In this document: positions 17,134-26,250 of the stretch, in pieces
How the letters are laid out: each line of letters opens with the position of its first letter
How positions within the stretch are numbered: the first letter of the stretch is position 1
DNA from: Mucilaginibacter gilvus
Lineage (GTDB): Bacteria; Bacteroidota; Bacteroidia; Sphingobacteriales; Sphingobacteriaceae
Reading direction: 5' to 3'
DNA: 64,000 nt
Assembly (NCBI RefSeq): GCF_004054195.1
Contig: NZ_SBIW01000011.1
Location: 1 to 64,000 of the forward strand
Translations under genes and position numbers: made by a program
Notes under the pieces: model-generated
The model's input: only the letters and a program-made list of their open reading frames with translations
Told to the model about the DNA's origin: nothing
The model's database searches: none

Positions 17134-19119
17134 GTGCAAAGGCCGTGAGGTGGGGATTTTGGCAATGAAACACCTCGAAACAACCCGTCGGGTAACCAAT
17201 CCCGATCAACAAGGTCTAGTCAACCATTGGAAGCGAGTCTTGCGTAGTCAGCAGTAATGCTGGCGCGAAGCGTAGACAGCGACTGCTAAAGGTATGCGAC
17301 TGAGCCTCGAAACATGTCTCAATGTCGAAGTCTTGGTTCTTTCGAACACCAGGACAACATCAAACCGGCGTTATCAGACGAGCCGGGGCGATTCGGCCGG
17401 GGTCGAAGGGTATGTCAGAGGCAGACAGGGGTTGTACGGCAACACAGAAGAGCCTACCATCTCCTTACGAAATTAGGTCAAGGATGCCCTAACCCAAACA
17501 ATCCGAGCTTGCAGGGTAAATATCACCACCCTCCAAAGTGCTAAGAAAAGGCGGTATCGAAAAAAAGGTATCCGGACCGAGCGGAAGCGAAGGGAAGGAA
17601 AAGGGCGGAGGCAGTCTTAGCATTCCCATAGTACTGATAGAACGGTGGGAAATCAGCTCCATGAAAGCCACTTAGTAAGGAAGGGGGATGCCTGTTTTAC
17701 GGAGCTGTATTTTAGAAACATTAAGTGTACACAGAGACATGAAACAAATGTTAACAGTAGAAATTCAGATAGCGGAAAGGGCAAGGAAATATCCGAATGA
17801 GGCCTTGACAAACCTGCATGATCTTATCGATGAGCCGCTGCTGGAACCTGCCTAGCAGGCCTTAATAAAAAGGGCGCAGCTGGGGTGGATGACCAGACAT
17901 AGTACGATTACTATGAACAACGCAAGGAACGAATACCTCAGCTACTGACGGCATTCAAGAGCGGGAACTACCGGGCGCCCTACATTCGGAGGGTATTTAT
18001 ACCTAAAGGTGATGGCAAACTCAGGCCGCTCGGATTGCCCACGGTAGAAGATAAATTGCTGCAAAGTGCAGTGACCAAAATTCTAACGCCGGTATATGAG
18101 CAAATATTCATTCCTACATCGTATGGGTTTAGACCGGGTAAATCACAGCATCAGGCATTGGCGGCACACTTCAGCGAAGTAAGCTTTAAAGGTAAGCGCT
18201 ATATAATAGACGCGGACCTGCAAAACTATTTTGGGAGCATAGACCACCAGTGTTTACGGGAATTTCTTGACCACAGGATAAAAGATGGCGTGATAAGGAA
18301 GATGATTGACAAATGGCTCAAGCGGGCATAATGGAAAATGGACAGGTCAGCTATCCGGAAGAAGGATCGCCACAAGGCGCATCGGTTTCCCCACTGATCA
18401 GTAACATCTTCCTTCATTATGTGCTCGACGATTGGTTCACAGAGCAAATACAACCGATGTTGAAAGGGGAAAGCTTTATTATCCGTTTTGCAGATGATTA
18501 CCTGCTAGGTTTTATGAGCAGGGAAGATGCGCTGCGTGTAATGGAAGTACTACCTAAACGAATGGCGAAGTATGGCCTGACGCTGCACACGGGAAAGACA
18601 AGACTTATAGACTTGAGCGAGCCGGGACAGCGGGGAGAAGAAAAGCAAACGTTCGACTTTTTAGGCTTTACCCATTACCTTGGCAAGAGCCGGAAGGGAA
18701 AACGGGTTTTGATGCGCAAAACGAGCAGTAAGAAGCTGAATGCTTCGCTGAAACGGATGCACGAATGGATCAAGCTGAACAGGCATAAGCACTCAATACC
18801 GGTGCTCATCGCCAAACTGAATCAAAAATTGAGAGGCCATTATGGCTACTATGGTATCACATTCAACGCGAGAAGAATTAGCTCCTATTACCAACAGACA
18901 AAGCGGATGCTCCACAAATGGCTGAACCGTCGAGGAGGCAAGCGGATCTGGACAGGGAGTAGATCACAAAGCTCACGGACGAATGGATAACCCTTGAGAA
19001 ACCAAGGATTTATCACAGTTATTGATTAGCAAAGCCGTAGTACAGAGGAACCGTGTGCGGGAAAGCCGCTCGCACGGATCTGTGGGGGAGCGGGGAGGCA
19101 ACGAACCGCGCTACCCGGA
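17134..19119 (+). mobile_element. group II intron, degenerate
   Basis: The 5' boundary is placed at GTGCAAAGGC (consensus GTGYG). The following 600 bases are the structured domain I-III type leader ending in the intron-encoded protein. Domain V is recognisable at 19048-19080: GAACCGTG, a GAAA loop and the return strand CGCACGGATC. One pair in its basal stem is mismatched. Domain VI follows and the 3' end is placed near 19119. The insertion point just downstream of a terminator hairpin resembles the target choice of group IIC introns, though I cannot class it from sequence alone. The encoded protein is broken, so it should be unable to move by itself. Confidence 0.8.
17739..19025 (+). pseudogene. 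group II intron reverse transcriptase/maturase, degenerate
   Basis: Reading frames 17739-17852, about 17868-18331 and 18313-18990 together spell one maturase of about 425 residues. It keeps the reverse-transcriptase motifs IPKGDGKLRPLGLPTVEDK, GFRPGKSQHQAL, EEGSPQGASVSPLISN and the catalytic IRFADDY, and a C-terminal maturase-like part; there is no HNH endonuclease domain. I see three TAG stops (17853, 17900, 18960) and three one-base deletions: in an A-run near 17870, in CTCAA(A)GCG near 18323, and near 18955. The stops at 17853 and 17900 sit where family members usually have Trp, so TGG to TAG is likely. With the last shift corrected the frame continues to EKPRIYHSY and stops at 19025. Confidence 0.85.
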
Positions 19120-19791
19120 CCACTTGGTAGAGCAATTGAAGATTTTAAATGATTTACAAGTTGCCTAAAGGGGGTTCGGACTCCTAGGGGCTAATAGCAT
19201 GTTGATTAAGAAAATTCAAGTTACGCCACCGTAAATCTTTAATCATTGGTTTTGGCAACTCGACTTATTGATACAGAAGTATTGTGACACTGATTATCAT
19301 TAAAAATCTTCAACAAAAAATTGTCTTTTTAGGTCATTTTGCTGCTATCTTGTTTATAAATAGTGGAAAATTTGTCGGGCATAGAGTTAGTTTCAATGTT
19401 TGACAAATATGTGTTTTGAAAAGTGAAACTATTATACAATAACCTGACAATCCCGATAGCTGCTCGAAATTTCGTAAAATAGCTACATTGCTGTATTCGT
19501 GAGTTATACTTTGTTGAGTATTTTCAATTTAATTAAGAAACAGCCAACATTGTATTGTATTTTTGGCGATTGACCAAAAATGTCAAAAAAAAAGCAACAT
19601 GTAAAGAACAATTTTTCGCGAGTTATATAGGGATTTGTGAATAAATTATAAATAAACATTACATTTAAATTAACTTTAGTATCACTTAAAGTTGATCCGA
19701 ACTTAACTATAGGCAGAATCCTGAACCTAAGTTTACCGATTAATTGCGATTTTGGAATATCCTTATAAATTTGAAAATAAACCTGTAAACT
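19120..19791. other. gene-free AT-rich region between intron and GT8 gene
   Basis: No supported gene on either strand. CTTGGTAGAGC near 19123 and GGGGTTCGGACTCC near 19171 resemble D- and T-arm pieces of a tRNA but no cloverleaf closes. An inverted repeat AACTTTA-gtatcact-TAAAGTT lies at 19672-19693 and might be an operator for the GT8 gene. Confidence 0.5.
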
Positions 19792-20565
19792 GTGAAAAAT
19801 GCTTTTGTCACTTATCTTGCCACCGATGACTTTTTACCAGGGGTAGTTGCGTTAAGAAAATCTTTAACCGCCTTTGGTAATCATACTAAACTTTTAGTGC
19901 TCTACACATCGGAGGTATCTATTGACGTAGTACATTTTTTGGTTAGCGAAAGTTTTTGGGTTAAACAGGTAGATGAAATCAAAAACCCCAAGACATTTGA
20001 TTTTGATACAAAGTTTAATTACACATACAACAAATTAAATATTTTCAATTTAACGGAATTTAAGAAGATTATTTTTCTTGACGCTGATTTGCTTGTTTGT
20101 AATAATATTGAATGTTTGTTTGATAGGCCTCACATGTCAGCTGTGGCTGCAGGAAATATAGTAGTTACGGATTGGGTAAATTTGAATTCTGGGATGTTAG
20201 TAGTGAGCCCGGATCAAGCACTTTTTGAGGAAATGCTTGAACTTAAGAATGTACTTCAATCTAACGGCGGGGATCAAGGTTTTTTGCAATCGTTTTATAA
20301 AGAGTGGCCAATGAATAAAACCTTGCATTTGAATCCAAGATTCAATGTCCCTTTTATATTCTTAAAAGAATATACTAACAGCATTTGTTATTTCAATTAT
20401 AGTAAGAAAAAATTGGAAACCGATATTTTTATCATTCATTTTTGGGGAGAGGTGAAACCTTGGCAGATAAACTTTAGAAGTTTGGATAGAAAAAGTCAAG
20501 ACGTCAATATTCAGGCATTGTTTTTTTGGAACGATATGTTTAAAAGTGAAATATCAATTGCATGA
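19792..20565 (+). CDS. glycosyltransferase, GT8-like
   Basis: A 257-residue protein starting at a GTG codon (GTG-AAA-AAT), MKNAFVTYLATDDFLPGV. The N-terminal nucleotide-binding region and the metal-binding DxD motif in KIIFLDADLLVCNN (about residue 97) are typical of GT8 (glycogenin/galactosyltransferase-like) enzymes. NSGMLVVSPDQ and NGGDQGFLQSF downstream are the usual acceptor and sugar-contact motifs, and IIHFWGEVKPW near 220-230 corresponds to the C-terminal HxxGxxKPW motif of the family. It is a cytosolic enzyme that transfers a sugar from a nucleotide sugar. It lies at the edge of the RiPP-type locus, separated from it by the large MG2-type gene on the other strand. A role in peptide or surface glycan glycosylation is inferred from context only. 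Confidence 0.85.
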   Translation: MKNAFVTYLATDDFLPGVVALRKSLTAFGNHTKLLVLYTSEVSIDVVHFLVSESFWVKQVDEIKNPKTFDFDTKFNYTYNKLNIFNLTEFKKIIFLDADLLVCNNIECLFDRPHMSAVAAGNIVVTDWVNLNSGMLVVSPDQALFEEMLELKNVLQSNGGDQGFLQSFYKEWPMNKTLHLNPRFNVPFIFLKEYTNSICYFNYSKKKLETDIFIIHFWGEVKPWQINFRSLDRKSQDVNIQALFFWNDMFKSEISIA

Positions 20566-21052
20566 AAAAGAGTCCTATTAGTCCCTTAAAAAATTATTTA
20601 TCAAAATGAAAAAAATGTAGAGGTTAATTTTCCGCTTAACCTTAAAAAAAGTAATAAGCGTTAACATTCGAACACAGATTTAGAAAGTTACATATTAAAA
20701 AATATTTTTATTGTATATTCTGGATTTTGCCTGAATGACAAGGGCTTGGTAAAAGGGGTTCCATCATAATTACCCACATCATTATGATTATTACTTGATC
20801 GAATCCGCAAAATATTATTTTATAGCTCAAGATAATCCAAACTACCTATTAACCTTAGATAATCACGATATTGATTTAGTTATCCATCATTTAACTACTG
20901 TCGCTGGATATGCAAATGAATTATTAGACTTTGGATGGATATTTTTTAATTGCTTTTGCAGTTCTTCCTTTTCATCATCAATATTGGCATTGGGCAATTC
21001 CAATGATTGACGGCTGCCCTTCAGAAAAAAGAAGATGTTTTATTTTAAGAAA
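20566..21052. other. intergenic region with a possible gene remnant
   Basis: No confident gene. On the minus strand, immediately after the stop of the MG2-type gene, an open stretch of about 50 codons without an ATG reads SEGQPSLELPNANIDDE, EKEELQKQLKNIHPKS and AYPATVVK, then stops near 20900. Its composition is protein-like, so it may be the tail of a deleted gene. The opposite-strand frame from 20795 starts at a rare codon and looks like its shadow. Confidence 0.35.
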
Positions 21053-23866
21053 TTACTTATTTTTAGTTTCAATACAGATTTTCCCTCTTTCATAACCTAT
21101 ACCGCCATTCATATTGGTTCCTTCGATGATTACTGTATAAGTGGTAGGTTTATCACCTGCATAAAACCATACCTTAGCTTCTCCATTTATATCGGTAAAA
21201 ATATTTGGCTCCCAATTTATAGTTGGCCTAAAGTCGGGTGTATCCTTAATAACATCGTTAACTTTGAACTTCGGTTTGTAAAATTGTGCTGGCCAGCTTA
21301 GTGGCAAAGGTTTATAAAGATACATCCCCGGGGTATTATCGATAATCGGGCCGTGGCCTGAGCGTGTTGTAATTTCAACGAAGGCAAGATTATCGGGGCT
21401 TGCATATGGGTAAAACCTGGACGAATACTTTCCGACAAATTTACTTGAGGACATCACTTCAATACCTTTGATGTCTTCCGCAGTATGCGATTGCAAATAA
21501 TTTTTTAAGGCTGGGAAATCCATTGATTGATATACGCTGGTCAATACGACTCCATCTACCAGGAAAATCACTTCTTTGAAATTCATATAATATGATAAAG
21601 GATAGTGTGGGGGAAGGTTCATTTCCTGAAATCCTTTGATCTTTTCTTCGAAGAGTTGTAACCAACTCTTTTTTAGTGCTTTTTCTAAGTCTCTTTCATT
21701 TAATGCAAAGTCAGCGTTTCCTGATCCGTTTAAATTTTGAGACCCTTTTATAATTTTCATACCCAATATCTTCACTTCGCTTAACGCACGAGTTCCTGGT
21801 TTCATATAGTCGTGCTGCGTCACCATATTGCTGACTTTTGCGTAACTGATTAAAGTAGTATCGGTATTCAGATACCATGGCGCCACTAATGGCCGTTTTA
21901 ATTTAATAATTTCAGGAGAGCCTTCATTATCAATAACAATATCAACATTAAAACTTTTACCACTTTTGTTTACCGCTTTTAAAACAAAAATTGGGGTGTC
22001 AATACGTGGAAAGTTATCAAAATAGAATTCGCCATTATTGTTTGTTGTGGTACTCATTAGGATAGTTGGAGACTTCGAAAATAAGAGAACGTTTGTTTGT
22101 CTTACAGGTTTATTGAACCCGTTCAAAACGCGCCCTTTAACCCCAAATCCATTCACCGGTTTAAATATGATAGTTTTTGAATTGAAATACTGTTCCCAAT
22201 TATATCCTATCCATCCTTGTGTAATTAATAAATTGTCCAATGCTTGCCATGACTCAGCAGTTTTAGATGAAAGATAATAATTAGGTTGCTCAATACGCCC
22301 TTGTAAATCGGCTGTCAACAACATTTGAGTTAACATATTACCATCTTTCATCGTGTCTGTTTTAACCTCTGCGTCGTCGGTTACAGCCATTGAAAAGTTC
22401 CCTGCAATCGGATTACCCACGTCATCAGTTACTTTTATATTTAATGCTACACTGTCATGGGGAGCGTAATTTGTTAAGTTGGTTTTTAGCCGTATATGAA
22501 GATTGTCATGGTTCCCAATATATGTCATTCGTTCATTTAAAGGTCGTTGATTAGTAGTCAACATAACCAATTTCGTTATTCCATCAGGAAATAAGCTTTT
22601 TGCTATCTTTTTCTTGATAACATTGCCTCTAATAAAGTTAAAGGTAGCAGCATAACATATCACGCCACGCGCTTTACCAATCAAGAAATAATCGTTGCCC
22701 AGGTTAGCGAAATCACTTGTAGCGAAAATAGATACTTCTAATGAATCGCTTAGCAACTCGTTTTTTACCGTTACAATCGTCCCCGTACCCTTTATCAAAG
22801 GTAGCGGGTATTCTTTAATGATATTGCCTGGGAGAGTGGCTTTTGCAGTATAGATTTCGCCCTTTTGTACTGCTAAGTCAAAGCTACCAATGCCATAACG
22901 AAGAGCGTTGAATACGGCGACTTTTTTTCCCTCATGATTTGTAATAATCCCTGAAATATCAACACCTTTTCCATCTTCCCCGATAGCCTTAAAGCCAACA
23001 TGTGCAGGTAATCCACCAACAAGGTAACCGCCTTCAGGCATAAATTGAAGGTCGATATTCTGCGATAAATTTAACTCAAGCGGTATAACCGCCTTTTTAC
23101 CTGTCGGAAACGATTCAGCCATTATACTTAAATTGGCAGCTTTACCCGGTAATTTAAACTTTAAATTCAACAAACCGAGATCATTCGTCTGAATAGCTTG
23201 TTTGTATAGGTTGTTGTCGCCAGCTAAAACTTGCAATTTTAAAATTTTATTTGCAACCGGCTTTTTGTTTATATCATGAAGTAATAGTTTAACTTTGACA
23301 CTATCATCAATTTTGGTCGGTCCTTCCACTCGCTTCTCTATTAGCCAGCCGTTTTCATCGCTACCTGTTATGTAAAAGGATTTGCTAAAAAAATAATTTT
23401 GCCCAAAATTACGCATCCAGTTAGTATAGGCTGTAATGGTATAAGTACCAGAGGTAAAGCCTTTATTTTCATCGAGTTTCAAGTTCCCCCATCCCAAACC
23501 ATTTTGTGCAGCAATTTTATACCGTTTTAAAACCTTATTTTCTTGATTTGCTATATCGATATTAATTATGCCGCTTTTCTCGGAAGCCGTTAAAAAAGAA
23601 TTTAACAAGTACGCCTTAAACCATATTGTATCGCCAAGTCCATAATATGGTTTGTCAAATTGCAGGTAAATTTTTTCTCTTGGATTTAATTTATTTAAGC
23701 TATCGTTTGACGCTTTAACCCCTAAAAGTTCTTCATGTAATTGCCTTATCTGGCCAATGGCGATTGTTTGACTGACCAAAAGAAATAAAAGAACAACAAC
23801 CTTTTTTTTAATTGATATTAAATTGGGAATAATAAATCTATTCAAAACTTTATACAAAATTCTCAT
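21053..23866 (-). CDS. large exported MG2/TonB-plug-like protein
   Basis: A 937-residue exported protein with an N-terminal hydrophobic signal (about 22-38, VVVLLFLLVSQTIAIGQ). Residues about 60-165 resemble the MG2 strand domain of alpha-2-macroglobulins (KIYLQFDKPYYGLGDTIW, GTYTITAYTNWMRNFG). Several further immunoglobulin-like domains follow. Near residue 595 there is a carboxypeptidase-regulatory-like module (GFGVKGRVLNGFNKPV). The C-terminal third (about 700-870) resembles a TonB-receptor plug (FKEVIFLVDGVVL, AEDIKGIEVMSSSKF, AFVEITTRSGHG), but no beta-barrel follows. Such proteins are widespread in Bacteroidota beside short exported peptides; the function is not established. It is downstream of the precursor gene on the same strand, beyond a strong terminator. 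Confidence 0.7.
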   Translation of the reverse strand: MRILYKVLNRFIIPNLISIKKKVVVLLFLLVSQTIAIGQIRQLHEELLGVKASNDSLNKLNPREKIYLQFDKPYYGLGDTIWFKAYLLNSFLTASEKSGIINIDIANQENKVLKRYKIAAQNGLGWGNLKLDENKGFTSGTYTITAYTNWMRNFGQNYFFSKSFYITGSDENGWLIEKRVEGPTKIDDSVKVKLLLHDINKKPVANKILKLQVLAGDNNLYKQAIQTNDLGLLNLKFKLPGKAANLSIMAESFPTGKKAVIPLELNLSQNIDLQFMPEGGYLVGGLPAHVGFKAIGEDGKGVDISGIITNHEGKKVAVFNALRYGIGSFDLAVQKGEIYTAKATLPGNIIKEYPLPLIKGTGTIVTVKNELLSDSLEVSIFATSDFANLGNDYFLIGKARGVICYAATFNFIRGNVIKKKIAKSLFPDGITKLVMLTTNQRPLNERMTYIGNHDNLHIRLKTNLTNYAPHDSVALNIKVTDDVGNPIAGNFSMAVTDDAEVKTDTMKDGNMLTQMLLTADLQGRIEQPNYYLSSKTAESWQALDNLLITQGWIGYNWEQYFNSKTIIFKPVNGFGVKGRVLNGFNKPVRQTNVLLFSKSPTILMSTTTNNNGEFYFDNFPRIDTPIFVLKAVNKSGKSFNVDIVIDNEGSPEIIKLKRPLVAPWYLNTDTTLISYAKVSNMVTQHDYMKPGTRALSEVKILGMKIIKGSQNLNGSGNADFALNERDLEKALKKSWLQLFEEKIKGFQEMNLPPHYPLSYYMNFKEVIFLVDGVVLTSVYQSMDFPALKNYLQSHTAEDIKGIEVMSSSKFVGKYSSRFYPYASPDNLAFVEITTRSGHGPIIDNTPGMYLYKPLPLSWPAQFYKPKFKVNDVIKDTPDFRPTINWEPNIFTDINGEAKVWFYAGDKPTTYTVIIEGTNMNGGIGYERGKICIETKNK

Positions 23867-23982
23867 ATAGTTTATTAATGGAGTAAGGGATTCTTCTATT
23901 TAGCAAGAATAACAACATTTTATATCCTTTTAATTAACATTGTCTAACCTCTGATTATCGGTCAAACAGTTTGATAAGTTAA

Positions 23983-24019
23983 TTAAAAACTGCTTTTTTG
24001 GTAAAAAAGCAGTTTTTAA
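23983..24019. terminator. very strong hairpin terminator after the peptide precursor gene
   Basis: Arms 23983-23999 and 24003-24019 form a perfect 17-bp stem with a 3-base GGT loop; the core is ACTGCTTTTTT against AAAAAAGCAGT. It starts about 94 bases after the precursor stop and should make most transcripts from the precursor gene end before the MG2-type gene. Confidence 0.8.
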
Positions 24020-24112
24020 AATGCACTACTTTAGTAATGTTAATAAGCAAGTAATGCGATGTAGTAGAAAAAAATAATAGGTAAGTGATTGGATATTTAA
24101 CCTATTTACCTA

Positions 24113-24334
24113 TCAGAATGCAGAGCAAGTGCCAACATTTCCGCCAAAAAGAGGTACGCATGGGCCGCATAGTGGACAACCTCCTGAACCAGCCGATACA
24201 TAACACCCTTGTCCGCATTGTTGGCCTGGGCCGCCTCCGCCTCCTGGAGGGCCGCTCCCAGCCATAATTTTTCTCATTTCGCCCCTGCTTAGTACATTCT
24301 TAATGCTTTTAAGGTTTAATTTTTCTAAATTCAT
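24113..24334 (-). CDS. RiPP-type peptide precursor with double-glycine-like leader and six cysteines
   Basis: A 73-residue peptide. The leader, about residues 1-26, has helical LEKLNLKSIKNVLS and then RGEMRKIMAG; LSxxEMxxIMxG is the signature of Bacteroidota natural-product precursor leaders (TIGR04149-like). Cleavage is expected after Ala25-Gly26 (or after Gly28). The core of about 47 residues begins SGPPGGGGGPG, a flexible Gly/Pro arm, and then carries Cys40, Cys44, Cys53, Cys56, Cys59 and Cys70. Six cysteines would allow three disulfides. Between the VKOR-fusion gene and a strong terminator, and near a C39 exporter, it is best read as an exported, disulfide-bonded peptide. Whether it is antimicrobial, and whether it is glycosylated, is unknown. 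Confidence 0.8.
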   Translation of the reverse strand: MNLEKLNLKSIKNVLSRGEMRKIMAGSGPPGGGGGPGQQCGQGCYVSAGSGGCPLCGPCVPLFGGNVGTCSAF

Positions 24335-24426
24335 AAAAAATTTATTACTAGTACCAGGTTCGTCCTGCCGCCGTCATGTTTAATAAGGGCCATGCTCCCT
24401 ACTTTCTCGAGAAGTATTGTTTGTGC

Positions 24427-26034
24427 TTATTCAAGCATATATTTCAAATCTGAAACCCGGTATAATTCAGGCAAAAGATAACCGTTGAGTAAAATTGTAG
24501 GAGTCGCGGTCACCTTCGCCTTTTCACACCAATCATTCTGTTTGTCGATTTTTTTAATTTCCATACCGCTTAATGCAACAGGATATGCTTTTGCCCAGGA
24601 TGTATAATCTTTTTGTTTTTGTTCGTACCAGTCGTTTAGTGCCGTCTTTAGTTTGTTTGGTCCAGGCACGTCGCTTAAAGCAACCAGATGCCTGCTAACA
24701 CTTGTTGAAATATCGTTACCACGATTCCCAAGTGCAAAAATAATGCGTACCTGAAGGTTGTCATTTCCTTCAAGTAATTGATGAAGCAGCATATGCGTAA
24801 TCGAACATGGCGGGCAATAGGGATTGCTCACCATCGTAATTACATTATTAGCTTCTCTGTTACCTAACACTATACTCCACTCTTCATCAGGCTGGTTAAA
24901 TTTAGGCTGGGAAGTAAGCATTTTATTAAATAAAAAAGTATTGTACTTAAACTTGCGCAATTGTCGCTTTAAGGGCTTTAAACTTTCTGCCTTTAAAAAG
25001 AGTGGTTTCAATATTCCCCATAATATCATAGGCAGTGTTAAACAAACATAAACAGAGCTAAATACGATACCGCGATCTTCGGCAAACGCAAGGCGAATAG
25101 AATTTTGATAACTAACCAGAAAAATTAATTCCAGCCACAATAAAGCCTGTACTGTACAACAAAGGATGCACCATTGTTTAGCTATTCGCGCTTGGTAATA
25201 AATTGAATAAAACGTATAGGGTAAGCTGACAATGTTTAAAATTAAGAGGATTTTCATTATAACTTGAGAATTGCCACCAATTAAAATTAATAAAGTTGTG
25301 CTAGCAAAATAAAAGAATCCAACCTCGCTCCAACTCAGCCATTCGACGCCAAACACCTTCGCCGCCTTCGATGAAAGAATTGCGTTGCAATTAGTTTTTC
25401 CATTTGTCTGGCAAATCATCTGTATCAATGGATTATTACTGTCAATAGATTGAATCAGTAGTAATATCGATGTGATCAGCCCCGCAAATTTAAAAAGCGT
25501 CAATAAGATAAGCCGCCAGTTGAGAACACTTAGATAATCGGTATGGTAATACAAGGATGAAAGAAATATAATTACGGTGCCCGTAGTTATTGCCGGCATT
25601 TTAAGCCCGTCAGCCCAGGCCGAAAGACCGGCTCCAACAGGTGGGTAATTTTCGCCTGGTTTGGCTATAAGGACAATTCCGTTGAATTGCTTTCTGAAGT
25701 CTTCGGAGCTTACTCTTCGTCTATTTACTGTTTCGTTTGAAAAGGTAACAAAATCCTTGTTTAATTTAGTTACCACAATTAATGATTCGCCATCTAAAAT
25801 AGAATGAGCCATAAATGGACAGGGAACGTCAATCAATTCATCGTAATCCACACGTAAAGCGTTATTTTCAATTTTGAGTGCCGTAAGTATATCACTAACA
25901 GCTAGCAGAGAGGGGTAATCGGGGTGTTTCTCCAATTCTTCACAAATGATTGCCGGGTCAATATTTATCGACAGATATTTAAGCAGCTTGTATACTGCCG
26001 CATCAGCATTATTTTCTTTGGTCAAGGTGATCAT
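24427..26034 (-). CDS. C39-like / VKOR / thioredoxin-fold fusion, disulfide-forming enzyme
   Basis: A 535-residue, three-part membrane protein. Residues about 1-125 resemble a C39 peptidase domain (HPDYPSLLAVSDILTALKI, FMAHSILDGESLIVV, DFVTFSN) but lack the catalytic Cys at its expected place, so it probably binds a leader peptide rather than cutting it. Residues about 150-345 are a VKOR domain with several membrane helices, the loop cysteines in TNGKTNCNAILSS, and the active-site WCILC. Residues about 365-535 are a DsbA/thioredoxin-like domain with CPPC (about 408) and the cis-Pro loop TATPTI. VKOR-DsbA fusions oxidise cysteines of exported proteins and pass electrons to quinone. The gene lies 92 bases upstream of a six-cysteine precursor, its obvious candidate substrate. 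Confidence 0.85.
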   Translation of the reverse strand: MITLTKENNADAAVYKLLKYLSINIDPAIICEELEKHPDYPSLLAVSDILTALKIENNALRVDYDELIDVPCPFMAHSILDGESLIVVTKLNKDFVTFSNETVNRRRVSSEDFRKQFNGIVLIAKPGENYPPVGAGLSAWADGLKMPAITTGTVIIFLSSLYYHTDYLSVLNWRLILLTLFKFAGLITSILLLIQSIDSNNPLIQMICQTNGKTNCNAILSSKAAKVFGVEWLSWSEVGFFYFASTTLLILIGGNSQVIMKILLILNIVSLPYTFYSIYYQARIAKQWCILCCTVQALLWLELIFLVSYQNSIRLAFAEDRGIVFSSVYVCLTLPMILWGILKPLFLKAESLKPLKRQLRKFKYNTFLFNKMLTSQPKFNQPDEEWSIVLGNREANNVITMVSNPYCPPCSITHMLLHQLLEGNDNLQVRIIFALGNRGNDISTSVSRHLVALSDVPGPNKLKTALNDWYEQKQKDYTSWAKAYPVALSGMEIKKIDKQNDWCEKAKVTATPTILLNGYLLPELYRVSDLKYMLE

Positions 26035-26250
26035 GTAAGGCCTATTCTAAACAGTACGTATTAGGTTTTTGGTAATTCGGTTTGGTACTTTAAAAGTAAA
26101 TATAAATTTTGTTGATAGTTAAATATCTCGTGAAATAATTATGATTTTTCACTACTAATTATTAATTATTTTTACGAAATTAATTAATAATTACAAAATT
26201 ATTTATTTGATAAATTAAATTCCCTTTAAAGTATAACGGAAAGTCCTTAA

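Noticed and set aside
17294..17671. Short frames of 60-76 codons in the intron 5' region
   Set aside because: They fall in the structured RNA domains of the group II intron and match no protein.
19121..19195. tRNA-like D-arm (CTTGGTAGAGC) and T-arm (GGGGTTCGGACTCC) motifs after the intron
   Set aside because: No acceptor stem or anticodon stem closes, and the T-loop departs from the TTCRA pattern; at best a remnant.
20795..21010. Plus-strand 71-codon frame between the GT8 and MG2-type genes
   Set aside because: It starts at a rare codon, has a Ser/Cys/Phe-biased tail, and lies opposite a more protein-like minus-strand stretch.
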